Shown: piece after piece, positions 18,750 to 29,536 of the stretch
How the letters are laid out: the number at the start of each line of letters is the position of its first letter
Numbering within the stretch: the stretch's first letter is position 1
Assembly: GCF_003171515.1 (NCBI RefSeq)
Contig: NC_089399.1
Location: forward strand, 4,154,001 to 4,218,000
Reading direction: 5' to 3'
Length of the DNA stretch: 64,000 nucleotides
DNA from: Pyrenophora tritici-repentis
Taxonomy: Eukaryota; Ascomycota; Dothideomycetes; Pleosporales; Pleosporaceae
Notes under the pieces: model-generated
Seen by the model: the letters and a program-made list of their open reading frames with translations, nothing else
What the model was told of the DNA's origin: nothing
The model's database searches: none
Translations under genes and position numbers: made by a program

Positions 18750-21113
18750 ATGGCTGACCAGTCGCCTGATTACAAAACGCTGTTCCTCGAAGAACAATGC
18801 AGACGCAAAGCCGCGGAGCAGGCGCAGAATGAGGCAGAGCAGGCGAAGAATGAGGCAGAGCAGGCGAAGAATGAGGCAGAGCAGGCGAAGAATGAGGCAG
18901 AGCAGGCGAAGAATGAGGCAGAGCAGGCGAAGAATGAGGCCGAAGAGAAAACTCGCAAGACGACTCTTCCAGAGTTTCTCGACGCCTGTCACGATAATCT
19001 ATACTCCGGTCTCACCGTCCAGACCGATGCGACCTTGTCGACGCGGGGCGACCCTGCGAATGCGAATAACAAGCTTCGACCTGAGAAGCTCCTTCTATGG
19101 AAGGATTTCCCAGCACAACAAGCAGCGATTTGGGACAAACTTATGGGGTCTGACTTCGCGTTAGAGCGACACTTCACCTCGCTGCATACGTTGAAAGAGT
19201 CTGGTGAAGCTATCCGACGGAAGATGATGAGTTCTGAGCTAGATTTGCATCTCTTCCAACGTACCACTGTAGACGACCCTGTAACGTCTATTATCGAACG
19301 ATTATACGACCAACAAATACTACGACAGGAGTTTGGACTCAAGGGTTCGATACAGTTTGAGAATCACGCCAACACCCTCAGCCCGGAAACGCAACTAGAG
19401 AGCATTAGTTCCATGACCATCTCCGGGACTCAGCGACGACGGTCACCACGCCTACAGGCCAAGGCCCAGGCCCAAGACAACTCCGTGGCCGCACCTCGCG
19501 CCCCAACAGCACGATCGTCCCGTCCTCGAGCCGATCAGTTCTGCGTCTACAACACCAGCACTCAGAATACAGAGACTCGCGTAGCGGCCTTTATCACGGA
19601 ATACAAACCTCCGCACAAGCTGCCACTCGGGTATATAAACGAGGGTTTGGGGGATATGGAACTCGAGGAGGTGATTCTATGTCGCGAAACGGATACTCCT
19701 CGCGACCACTTTCGCCGGCTGATGGCTGCAGTCATCACACAAGCATTTTCTTATATGGTCAAGCTTGGGGTGAAGTATGGTTGCGTGTGCACTGGCGAAG
19801 CTTTCGTCTTCCTACGCATTCCTGACGATCCTAGAACGGCTCAGTACTTCCTCTCCGTTCCGAAAGGGGACGTCGGGGACACCACAGGATGGACATCGGA
19901 CTTAGACGGAACAAATCGCCTGCATCTAACAGCTGTTGCTCAGATGCTAGCTTTCACGCTTCAGGCGCTGCAGACACCGCCCCGTAGCCACAAATGGCGT
20001 GCCGACGCCGCCTCTCAACTCAATGGCTGGGAGGTTACGTATGAAGACCTGCTAGATACTATCCATGTAGAAGATGCGCCATCATCGGAGTACCGTCCAC
20101 CTCGCCACAATGAGTTCCTTCGCATGTCACCTATCCAGCTCCGGCGGAGGCATACCCCAATTAGCTCTTCAAGCTGCGCGCGACCGCAGGATCAGCACGC
20201 AGCTAGCGACGAAGAACCCGACTCCGATACTCCAAGCCGGCGGCAACCTTCACCCCCGCGCCAGCCTCGCACACACGCCGCTACCAGCAGCTCTTCGCCG
20301 AGTCAGAGTTCCCATAGAGGACAAAGTGGACAGTATTGCACTCAAAACTGCATACTAGGGTTAGTCCGAGGGGGTCCACTTGATATGTCGTGCCCAAATG
20401 TGCGAGATCATGGGGAAAGCCATCATCAGATCGATTCACCGACCTTCCTCACTCTTATACGCCAACAGCTCTCAAACGACTTAGATACTGACTGCAAGCC
20501 TGTGAGTCTGCCTGGCGCTTGCGGCGTCTTATTCCAAGTTCGGCTGAAATCGCACGGGTACATGGTAGCAGCCAAGTGCACTCCCATTGACTTCGTCCAT
20601 CGTCTTCATCATGAAGCTACCGTTTATGACCTCCTCCGTCCGATCCAGGGTATACATGTACCAGTTCATCTAGGCAACATAGACCTGGAAACCCCCTATT
20701 TCTACGAGGGTATTTGTGAGCTTGTCCACATGATGTTTCTTAGTTTTGGAGGGAAGCGGATCGCCCAACACCTCACCGCCAAGAACCGGCTTTCCGTTAC
20801 CCAACAAGTCGACTGCTCAGCCCAAGCTATTCACAACCTTAGTATCTTGCATAAAGACCTTATGCCTCGAAACCTGTTGTGGAATGAGGAGACGGGCCGA
20901 GTGATGGTGGTTGATTTCGAGCGGGCAGAGTTCATCAAGCCACGACCTATACTAGGTACCATCTCGGCGAACAGGAAGAGGAAGAGAGTGTGCAATACAG
21001 GGTTGTCTAAACGTGGAGAAGATAGTCTTTCTATTTTTTTGCGAGAAAGAAAACGGGTAACTATTGAACTGCGTGGACTACACGAACGCCACCAAGTTCT
21101 ACCTAGCCAATAA
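18750..21113 (+). CDS. Fungal-type (FunK1-like) protein kinase with heptad repeats
   Basis: 787 residues, single exon, ATG at 18750. An N-terminal coiled coil is made of six heptads of the type EQAKNEA (residues about 23-64). The middle (KLRPEKLLLWKDFPAQQAAIW; AAFITEYKPPHKLPLG; GEAFVFLRIP) matches my recollection of fungal kinase-like proteins. A C-terminal kinase lobe has YMVAAKCTP (probable ATP-site lysine), LHKDLMPRNLLW (HxDxxxxN catalytic loop, residue about 700) and VMVVDFERAEF (DFE in place of DFG), followed by only about 60 residues, so the C-lobe is short. Such families are often multicopy in repeat-rich fungal DNA. The stop lies directly beside an E1-family transposon remnant (21117), so the 3' end may have been altered. 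Confidence 0.72.
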   Translation: MADQSPDYKTLFLEEQCRRKAAEQAQNEAEQAKNEAEQAKNEAEQAKNEAEQAKNEAEQAKNEAEEKTRKTTLPEFLDACHDNLYSGLTVQTDATLSTRGDPANANNKLRPEKLLLWKDFPAQQAAIWDKLMGSDFALERHFTSLHTLKESGEAIRRKMMSSELDLHLFQRTTVDDPVTSIIERLYDQQILRQEFGLKGSIQFENHANTLSPETQLESISSMTISGTQRRRSPRLQAKAQAQDNSVAAPRAPTARSSRPRADQFCVYNTSTQNTETRVAAFITEYKPPHKLPLGYINEGLGDMELEEVILCRETDTPRDHFRRLMAAVITQAFSYMVKLGVKYGCVCTGEAFVFLRIPDDPRTAQYFLSVPKGDVGDTTGWTSDLDGTNRLHLTAVAQMLAFTLQALQTPPRSHKWRADAASQLNGWEVTYEDLLDTIHVEDAPSSEYRPPRHNEFLRMSPIQLRRRHTPISSSSCARPQDQHAASDEEPDSDTPSRRQPSPPRQPRTHAATSSSSPSQSSHRGQSGQYCTQNCILGLVRGGPLDMSCPNVRDHGESHHQIDSPTFLTLIRQQLSNDLDTDCKPVSLPGACGVLFQVRLKSHGYMVAAKCTPIDFVHRLHHEATVYDLLRPIQGIHVPVHLGNIDLETPYFYEGICELVHMMFLSFGGKRIAQHLTAKNRLSVTQQVDCSAQAIHNLSILHKDLMPRNLLWNEETGRVMVVDFERAEFIKPRPILGTISANRKRKRVCNTGLSKRGEDSLSIFLRERKRVTIELRGLHERHQVLPSQ
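18816..18941 (+). repeat. In-frame 21-bp minisatellite in the kinase gene (6 units)
   Basis: Six tandem copies of gagcaggcgaagaatgaggc plus one base; the first unit has cag for aag and the last ends in c. Each unit encodes EQAKNEA, one coiled-coil heptad, so copy-number change would lengthen the coil by whole heptads. Confidence 0.95.
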
Positions 21114-21116
21114 TTG

Positions 21117-21350
21117 GACCCCACCAACTTTCTGCACCTTCACAAGCGTACAACTCAACTACCTTTTAGAGCACTGTATAAATATTGCTGTTGTAGATTA
21201 AACAGTACCTACACTATCTTCTTGCAAGTACGTGAGTTGTGCCCAGTCTCTCTGCACCTTGTGCAGCGCGCTAGAGCCTGGCGGCTGAGGCCTGACCTTG
21301 ACCTTGTTCACGCTCTATCTGATTACTGGTTAGCCTTCTGCTCATGGCCT
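21117..21350 (-). pseudogene. Truncated remnant of an E1-family pogo element (3' end with zinc knuckle)
   Basis: Begins accccaccaactttc, matching the inner part of the E1 TIR, and then aligns with E1 positions about 34-200. On the minus strand it encodes a zinc knuckle close to E1's ([14 protein letters not shown]). The DDE catalytic region is absent. The remnant starts three bases after the kinase stop codon. Confidence 0.68.
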
Positions 21351-21457
21351 CTGGAAGAAGCCGTATGCGGCCGCAGAAATAGCCTAGTAGAGAGACTGTG
21401 CAGCTCCATAGTTGTATACCATCTGTGGACCTATGCCTATTCGGACTTATTTTCCCT

Positions 21458-22444
21458 CTATTCTCCACCATAATTCTGCCGTGCGAGGGCCGCGCAGATA
21501 TCTCGCAAGTTCTCATCCTCTTGATACTGCGGTCGAGGCGTCTTAAATATCTTCTCTCTCCTTTCTCCTTCCGGCCACGCAAGTCGTCTCTTCTCCACTT
21601 CATGCTTTTCGAGGGCTTCCTGACTGGTGAATGTACGGCCGTACACACAGGCAAACCTAGCTACTGAAGGCCCGATCTGCGTCAACACGGGCTCCAATTT
21701 CATAAAAGCGAAGGAAGAGACTAAGGAGCTGTCTTGTTGTTGGTTTTGAGTAAGAGACTTGTCGGCTTGTCGCCTGTGGTATAAAGAGTCGCGCTTGTGT
21801 AGTGAGAGCACTGAAGATGTGATAGTGCCTGGTACTGGCCCGAAAGCTGGGGGAATCGAAGTCGGAGGTGAATGTGGAGCTGTGAATGGCACTGAGACCG
21901 GCGTTGTGCCTTTGGGCGTAGACCCGGATCTAGGCTTTCCTGCCTGATGAGTCTTCGAGTACCGCAAATGATTTCTCTGCTTCTTCTCGTTGGTAAAGTT
22001 CTGTCCACAAGGGCACAGTATTTTTTGCGCTATTGCTTCACAAGATGGAATGGGACGCTTCCCTGCCGCTAATACCGAATCCGCGCCCGAATTTAATTCT
22101 GGGTCCTCAATCAAATCTAATGTAGTCGAACACGCATCCATCCGTTACTTATAACCTGCACAGCGGCATCCATGTCTTTGAAGTTCATCGTGATTTTTGA
22201 ACGTGCTACCACACCAGCAGGCTACAGAGGCCACAGGCCTGGGCGTTGAAGCTGGAATTGAAGCTCTAGCTGGAATCGCGGCGGCCCTTCGATTGAAGCT
22301 TAGAGCCATAGAGATGACATTCTCTCCCTTCTGATGGGTTCCGCAGACCCGTTTATGCCCTAAATACGTCTCCACGTTCTCGAAACTTTTACCGCAAGGG
22401 CAGCGAACCTGGAATGTGCTGATTCTTCCTGCTGCGTCCGCCAT
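21458..22444 (-). pseudogene. C2H2-like zinc-finger protein with one in-frame stop
   Basis: Two frames, 22145-22444 (from MADAAGRIS) and 21458-22141 (from MDACSTTLD), lie in the same phase and are separated only by TAA at 22145-22147 plus one codon. Together they carry finger-like modules: CPCGKSFENVETYLGHKRVC, CWCGSTFKNHDELQRHGC, CPCGQNFTNEKKQRNH and a degenerate FACVYGRTFTSQEALEKH. The Cys pair spacing is CxC rather than CxxC. The linker is proline/serine-rich and the tail basic. This is either one gene with a nonsense mutation, a gene needing readthrough, or two adjacent small genes. I found no convincing intron that would remove the stop. Confidence 0.55.
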
Positions 22445-23920
22445 TTCGATCTCCGCATAAGATAAGGTAATTTCAACGAATAGTAAGCGGAAGACTAAAG
22501 GTAAGTATAGCAAGTTAGGCAGTGTTGTAAACTTGATCTATATTAGCGTAAGATTTCTGTAGTCAAGTTAGGTCACTCGCCAAATATCATATTCTACACA
22601 TCTGAAAATTCTCGCATCTAACAGTATGAAAGTTAGTATGTTATGTTTCTCGAGCTCAACCTACCCCGCATCTGTCAACGAAGGGGGAAGTGGTGGGTCT
22701 ATTTTTGCGGGGTTGATGTCAGATGATAGACTGATCTGTTCATCTGATTCGCCAGCCGCGCACATATACCTGTTCAAGTGTACGCGTTGTGCGACGTACG
22801 AGCTGTATGTTCCCACTTGCGTACTTGCATATTTTCCCAAGTCTCAGCAAAGAGCACAGCGGGTCCAGGCTCAGATAGACTGTGTTGCTTCCTTGCGAGG
22901 AGTATGTACGTACATACGTTCAAGGATGAAATCGAGAGGGAAACTGGCTTGAGTACGTTGTTGATAAACGGGCTAAAAGCTGAGACTTAAAGTGACCGGG
23001 AACCTGATCCCGCCTCAGACGGCTGGACACAATGCAGCCCACGCTACGGTGCGCAGCACTAGATCGCCCATCTTAGATAGCACGGCCCGCACATAGTGCT
23101 GATCTAAAAGAAGCTGATTGAATGAGTTATTATTTACTGTTAGTGTCACGGTATCCTCTCGTACCCCCTGACACCTGCACGTGCCGCACTCGCTTATGCG
23201 CACGTGCCTCACTTTGTATATCTTCAGCTCGCTCTGCGTACAGCTATCCTCTTGTACCACACCTAAGTATCGTACCTAGCATATCCAATCGAGCTTCTGA
23301 AGCAAGTTTGATGTCCCTGCTCGTTGCCTCTCGTGACAGTTAGTTAAAGTGAGGCGGTCGTGTAACGCTTATACTAAGCTGCTGTATTGTATTTGTTAGA
23401 TGTGGGAGGACCAAGCAGACATGAGGAAGAAGGTTGTTGTATTGAGAGAGCTACATGAAGCGATTATATACACAACTAAGATGAGTAAGCAGGTGACGAG
23501 GAGTCACGTGAGATACAGTTCACAGTGTACCAGGTGAACCGAGGTGCCAGGCTGACAGTATTGTAGTGTACGGCAACCAGAATCTATTTCTTAAAGATAC
23601 TAGGAGAGAAAAGACTTTGTAGCCTAAGGCTGCAATTCCGAGAATATCTATTCTTTTGGCTTGATGTTGAGCTTATTGTGCTGGGGCGTGTCTGTGGCGT
23701 CTCGCTACACAGGGTGTCTCGTTACGCAGGGATAGACTTTACGTGCGACAGCGCCGCTGAGTACAAGGCGACGTTCTGGATCGAGGCGGCCCGCAAAGAG
23801 TCGCCGGAGCGCGATCCTTTCAGCTGTTTCGCGTTCGCCGTTGCTCCTTTTTTTCGTTTTAATATACTTTATATATTCTCGGGCCTTCCCCACGCAGTGT
23901 GTAACAAACACCTATTCAAC
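22445..23920. other. Interval with no confident gene
   Basis: Frames at 22626-22952 (+) and 23705-23911 (-) are open but show no domain or splice support. A short direct repeat, cacgtg-centred, lies near 23175-23205. No TIR or LTR recognised. Confidence 0.4.
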
Positions 23921-24081
23921 CTACGAGAGTATAATGCCATGAACTGTATCGAAGTGATCCCGCAATTCCTTCTTACTAAAGTTCCTCTTTGGACACGAAT
24001 GGTGGGGGCATTGGATGCTCTGCCCACTGCTATTATCCACTTGCTTGTTTATGTGGTCCCCGATGTGCTTGCATACATGGG
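23921..24081 (-). pseudogene. C2H2-type gene fragment cut by hAT#1
   Basis: Minus-strand frame reading NYAHVCKHIGDHINKQ then CPHHSCPKRNFSKKEL..HFDTVH, a Cx4C..HxxxxH-like finger. hAT#1 is inserted upstream: the 8-bp target tacatggg (24074-24081, repeated at 27082-27089) falls in AHVCK. Sequence beyond the far side of hAT#1 reads RFAH in frame for a few codons only, so the rest of the gene is not recognisable. It resembles C2H2 tails of fungal FluG-domain proteins, but this is a weak guess. Confidence 0.4.
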
Positions 24082-27081
24082 CATAGTTGTCAACAATCAA
24101 GCCAATCCAAGCTGAGGCGTCAGATTGGATTGCTCGTTTTTTGAGAGCGTCAGCTTGGATTGTTAGGGCTAACAAGCTGAGATTGTGAGCTTGATTGAGG
24201 CTTGATTGATCGGCTTGATAACCTGTACTAGCGCTAGCCTTAGTGTTGAGTTTCGTCGTCCCAAGTCGCCAGCCCGCACAAAAGCTCCATATTGTCGTCG
24301 TCTGCTGCCTCCTCCTCTACTACTTCGTCGTCGCCTCCGAGGCCAGCTCTTTGCCACCGTCGTACGCACTGTATTGCCGCTAGAAGTTGAGGTCCTAGAC
24401 GTCGTCGTCGCGGCTCTAACAGGTCGCCCAGCTCACTGAACAGGCGCTCACACTCACAGCTTGACGCTGGGATAGAGAGTACGCCAAGCGCAAGCTTACT
24501 AAGGCTAGGGTAGCAATCGCGCATGCTCACCCAGTACTTAATAGGGTTATCTGCGTGTTCTGTACCTCTCTTAGCTGCCGGCTCGCTGCGCTTCCACCTC
24601 TTAAACTCATCCTCGTCATCGGTAAGGCTGCTAGCAGTACTAGGATTAAGTATACTATCGATTGCGTCGTCTATATCGCTTGGGATCACTGCCGACGGCC
24701 TTACCGCGCGCGGTGAGGTGTTGTACTGCGCCCAGAGCGCCTGAAAGCTGGCGTTGCTAGCCTCGAGCCAGTCGGGCTTCCTAGCCCACGCCTTATCGCA
24801 GTAGTACTTGTACATCGGATGGAGTATTGTAGCAGCGTAGTACGCGGGCGAGTCGTCTAGCTTAGAGTAGTAGTCATCGGCCTTCTGCCAAGCTGCGCGC
24901 AAGTTAATTGCAATGTGATCCTCAGGCGACTCATCGTGCTCGTTGTAGTTAACCGCCTTATACGCGTTGACGCGCTGCTCGTAGTAGGTAAGGAGGTATT
25001 CGAATATTGGAATTATCTCAGCAATAGCCCCAAAGCTGCCGCTTTTGCCGCGCCCTTCGAGGCGCTTTGTAGCAGTCTTAAGCGGTTTTAAGATGTCCAT
25101 GTACTCTGTAATTACTGCCCAATCAGCACCTGTAAGGCCGTCTGATCGCATCCACGGCTGCGCAACTGGCAGCTTATTGCCGCGACTTTGCGCAAACGTG
25201 TCCTCCCTTTGCACCCGCTGTATATGGTGAGTAGCGTAGGCGTTAACTGCAAACTGCAGCTTTACGGCACGCTCAAAGCATGAGTAGTACGAGTTCCACC
25301 GCGTGACGACGGGTTTAACGGGCTCGAGGATCTTGCGATCGTTGGCTGACGCGCTGGACGGCAGCTCAGTGTGGGCGAGGCGCTGGAAGTCCTCGAAGAG
25401 CTTATGCTGTTGTGGCGTTTTGATGTAGTTCATGATACTGAGCAGTACGCCGAGTGGGCCTACGTGTCTCCACTCCTCTATGAAGTCGTGCTCGTCGGTG
25501 AGCTCTTGTACGTCGTTGTCGAACAAGGCGGCGCTACCCTTGCCCCAGAGGAGCGTCTGGCCGATGAGGTTGAGCGTGTGAGGTCCGCAGCGGAGGCGCC
25601 GGTGGGTGGCATTAAAACCGTACTCTTGAGCTAATATTGCAACAGTACTGTCGTTGTTAGGGGCGTTATCAAGCACGAAGTAACCAATTGACTGCGACGT
25701 GATCTTAAAGTCCTGCAGCGTTTTTATAACAACCTCGGCCATCCTCTCGCCACTGTGAGCGCCTGTCAGCTGGGGCAGCGCTATAGGCAAGTCCTGCAGG
25801 TCGCCTCTGCTGTCGACAAAGTGCGCAACGACGCCTAGAAAGCCACGCTTGCCGCCCTTGGTCGTCCATCCATCAAAGCTAAGGTGTACTTTGCTGAGCG
25901 CCTGCGACAGTTGCAAGATAACGCGCGGCTTTAGGTGCTTGTACAAGCGCGCAACGTACTGGGAGACGCTTACATGAGACGTCCAGAGCGCTCGTTCTGC
26001 TAGTGGGTTGGCAGCTTCAAGGAGGCGTCGAAAAGCTGGTGTTTCAAACTCAGAGAGAGGGTGATTGTTCTCAACAAGCCAGCTAACAGCTGCTAGCCGG
26101 AAGCGCTAGGTATTGAAGCCAGCGATCTCGTTAGCGACCTTCTGCGACACGCTGTTGTTGCCGTCCTTAAGCAGACGTTGTAGCCAGGTGGGTTTTGCAG
26201 CGACGGCCGACTTGCTGTGGCCATGGCCGCGCTTAGGCAGCTCTAAGTGTCGCTGCGCTGACGACGTTGAGAGCGTCGTCTCATATATCCCGACGCCGGT
26301 ATCTGTGTACTTATGCTCGTAGCAGTAACGGCACACGAAGTAGAGCTTACTCGGGTCCTTCAGCAGCGCAACGCGGTAGCCATAGCAATAAATCCAGCTC
26401 TTGCGCGACTTCTGCGACGAGAGCGGCTTTATATACATGCGTAAACGCCCCTAATCAATTCCCTCAAAGTCGTCCATAAGGCTCGCGTCCAGAGCCTCTT
26501 GCAAGGTCTCATTGTCTGGGGCTGCTGCCGACGAGGCTGCTGTTACCCTCTCGCTGCCCTCGGTAGGCGCGACGATAGCGTCTTCAGGCCGCGACTCGCG
26601 TAGTTGCGACTCAAAAGTTAAAGCCTGGGACGCCTCTACGAGAGCTCTGCGAGGCGATAGCTGACTATCAACGGCTATAGGCTGGCTAACAGTGCCGCGG
26701 GCGGTGGACGATTTAACGCGTTTTTTTGGGCGAGTAAGGTCATCAGAGGCGCGTTTCGTAGGAGGCATAGCGGTGGAAATATGAGAAGGGCGACGGAAGC
26801 AAAAAAAGTGACGTGATAGTAGGTTGCAGAAGTTAGGCTAATAACGTACTAGTACTGCGACGACTACAACACCAAAAACCTATCGTGAAATCGCTCCTGC
26901 GCTGCAAAACGAGCAGCCTCACGCGCCACCTCAATCAAGCCCATCAAGCTGAACAATCAAGCTGACCCTCCTCAGCTTGGATTGCTAAAAAATTATTATA
27001 AGCGAGCTTGACTTGATGGGATTGATAGTTATCAAGCTATCAATCAAGCGCTTGCAAGCCGCTTGATTGTTGACAAGTCTG
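24082..27081 (-). mobile_element. hAT transposon #1 with 8-bp target duplication
   Basis: Ends read catagttgtcaacaatcaag (left) and, inverted, cagacttgtcaacaatcaag (right). A perfect 8-bp duplication tacatggg is at 24074-24081 and 27082-27089. Both ends carry several copies of the subterminal motif gcttgatt/aatcaagc. The single gene has two nonsense mutations. A stray end of the same type is at about 41066. Confidence 0.92.
24240..26768 (-). pseudogene. hAT#1 transposase with two RIP-type stops
   Basis: Single phase from ATG 26768 (MPPTKRASDD) to 24240, broken by TAG at 26451-26453 (tryptophan expected after FEGID) and TAG at 26106-26108 (glutamine expected after GFNT). Both fit C-to-T changes at CpA. 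Order: basic N-terminus; BED-type zinc finger (FVCRYCYEHK..HLELPKRGHG); catalytic core with SFDGWTTKGGKRG, YFVLDNAPNND and RLRCGPHTLNL; C-terminal hAT dimerisation block SSCECERLFSELGDLLEPRR. The stops would separate the BED finger from the catalytic domain. Confidence 0.88.
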
Positions 27082-29343
27082 TACATGGGCAAACCGATTA
27101 ACCGGTTGAATTTACCGACCGAAAAAACCGACCGGTCGAACCGGTTAAACCGATTAGACCAGTTGGATTTTATAACGTATCTATCTACTAACCAAAATCA
27201 GCCTCAATACACTTAACCAGCTGTTGATCTAAGTCATTTGCAGCACTTTGATCGAAATAGGGATCCGGCGTGATAGGAAATCCTAATCCACTCGCTCGAA
27301 CAGGGTAAATGTGCCCCCTTTTCAGCTAATTGCCTATACTGTTAAGAATATGTTAGGTTCAGTCCAGGTCGGCGGGGGTGAGGCTCGTGGAGTAAGCCCG
27401 AGCAGAAGGACCGACGCTGAATGATGATCTGTCATGTACGTCCTAAGATCATCATAACAATAAGTAGAGAGAACAATAGCTCTAAGTGTAGTTCAATCTA
27501 ATACGTTGTTACCTTTCGTACCTCTACTCGGTCGCCTATGGTAGTCATACCACCAGAGGAGACCTTGTTCCAATAAAATGTAAAATTTCATGTAAGCAGA
27601 TCACGTGAGGAACATCAAAATCCACGAACACCAAAACTCCGACCGCCGACATGCTCCGCAATACCCCGCAATGCCCCGCTATTGGCTGCGCAACACTCCA
27701 CGTAGATACTCAGACTCGCTTTCACGATACTCGCTTTCATTAATTGCCTAATTGGGTAATACGTGGCATTTCACTCGCAAAAACATTATCGCGCAACCAG
27801 CTGCTGCGACACTATATAATGAGATCATGCCCCGCCTCCGCTCCAAATCTTTGACACTCAACTCCAATACTTTTTTTGGATAGTCAACCGCAACGTTTGC
27901 CTTCAAGACCTCCCTGAGCACAGGCTTACCTCCCTGTTCAAAGGCAAAAGTCCATGGATCGTATCCATGGCCACGACGACACTCGAGAACGAGACGCGAG
28001 ACGACGACGACCGACGACGACAGCACAGCTATGGCGACATGGGTTACTTCGTACACTGATGCGAAGCTCCTTCATGGTCTACTCTACCTTCTTGTCCCAA
28101 TTTATCAAGGGCCAACGCGCAGGTGACCATGTAGTCTTTGCCTGTCATACCTGCTTGCAGGGTGTGTATCTATGCGGTAGCGGGTCTGTCGAATTGGGAG
28201 ACGTTGTCGCGTATGAGGTTTTGGTTTGTTGTTGTGTGGTGCCCTTTATATTGACGTGATGCTATTTCTCTTTTTGCTATCTGTCTTGCTGTTCCTCTTC
28301 TCGCTGTTTCTCTTCTTTTTTTTTAGCAAAAGACCTGATCAATCTGTTGCTGACACTGGGCCGATTACCCCGTTGCCTCTGGATACGACTACTGGATACC
28401 TGGATACCTGGATACGAATACGAATACGAATACGAACCGAATACCTCGAACGCCTCCGTGGCGAACGTCTACATCGGTAGACATCGACAAACTTATACTT
28501 TTACGGCACTGTCAGCATCAACTGATAGATCATGCCACTAAGCCCACCCCAACGTAGTATGCTCACTGCTTCGTAAGAAGATGCCGCGCTACGTTGGGTT
28601 GGCACTTACGCTTCACTGGATCAGCCATGCGGCTGTGAAACTGTTCCACTAAATCCATCCCGTCTGCGAAAGGTGGTTACTTCAAATAATCTGAGTGCCT
28701 TTGATGGGGTGGTTATTTGGGGGCCCTGTTGCTTCTTTCATACGGGAATGTATGGATTTTAGCAAGATACTATTCTAAAGCTTCGGCTGTCTGATAGTAA
28801 CCGAGGACTAGACCTGGGGGTCGTTTCTGGAAACCACTGGATGTGGACCAGCAAAGACACTCAAACAGTGTTGACTTTGAATTGGAGTGAAACACGCTCT
28901 TTTATTGCTGCTCGCCTGTCTGCTACAGTAATAGCGCATTTCCCTTCCCTCGACTATGGCGACCGTTGCCGCCGGTTCTGCAGGTGGTGGAGAGCCACCG
29001 CGCCCAGCTGGAAAGCTGCCTCTACTGCTAAACCTACTTGATGCACTTCATGTCCAAGGTGCAACTAGTCGTTGCGACAACAGCGCCATCTTCAAAAATG
29101 CTGTACGTGCGATATTGGCGGCGTGGGTTGTTGAAGTTGAGGTTGAGTGTCGCGACGGACTTGCCACATGTTGAACCCTATCCTCAAGGATCAGTGATTT
29201 TATTAATTGCCTATGTACGAGTGTTGGTTGGCTTTGCACTAAGTGCTAGGAATGCATTCTGTGTGGTGATGGTTTCTGATTGATTGTCTTGCGAAAGAGA
29301 ACTATGGAAGAGCTAGATATATGTTATTGTGGTTTTCGAAATA
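27082..29343. other. Gene-poor interval right of hAT#1
   Basis: About 27094-27165 is dense in aaccggtt and accgacc words in both orientations and looks like a fragment of another inverted-repeat element. About 28380-28440 is a simple repeat (ggatacct, then tacgaa units). A frame at 27748-28056 (-) and the frame at 27954-28259 (+) have no recognised domain. About 29058-29115 resembles 32862-32935, one on each side of element T1. Confidence 0.45.
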
Positions 29344-29414
29344 CCTTGAGCCGCCTGGATCTGGTTAGCTTGGTGCCCAAGAACATCAACTCCCATAGTA
29401 ATTTGTTAGTAAAT
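29344..29414 (+). repeat. T1 left TIR (71 bp)
   Basis: Matches the reverse complement of 32627-32697 with four differences, at TIR positions 10, 24, 33 and 51. Confidence 0.88.
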
Positions 29415-29536
29415 TAATGCAGCAGCCGTTTCCCACCTCCAGAAGCCCATGAAGCTAGTCCTGTACTCTAAATCGTTCGTGTATAGCGTTTTGTTTGTGT
29501 GGAGCTTGTTGCGAGCTCAATCTAGCTGCTGTTGGG

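Noticed and set aside
18816..18941. Possible CRISPR-like array
   Set aside because: No spacers; simple in-frame tandem repeat in a eukaryotic gene.
18669..18992. Minus-strand frame rich in Leu/Cys repeats
   Set aside because: Antisense of the 21-bp heptad repeat; repetitive text is an artefact.
22090..22160. An intron removing the TAA in the zinc-finger-like frame
   Set aside because: The only GT..AG candidates (GTTATA or GTAACG donors) are weak and would shift the frame.
27748..28056. 102-codon minus-strand frame
   Set aside because: No recognisable domain, splice sites or conserved look.
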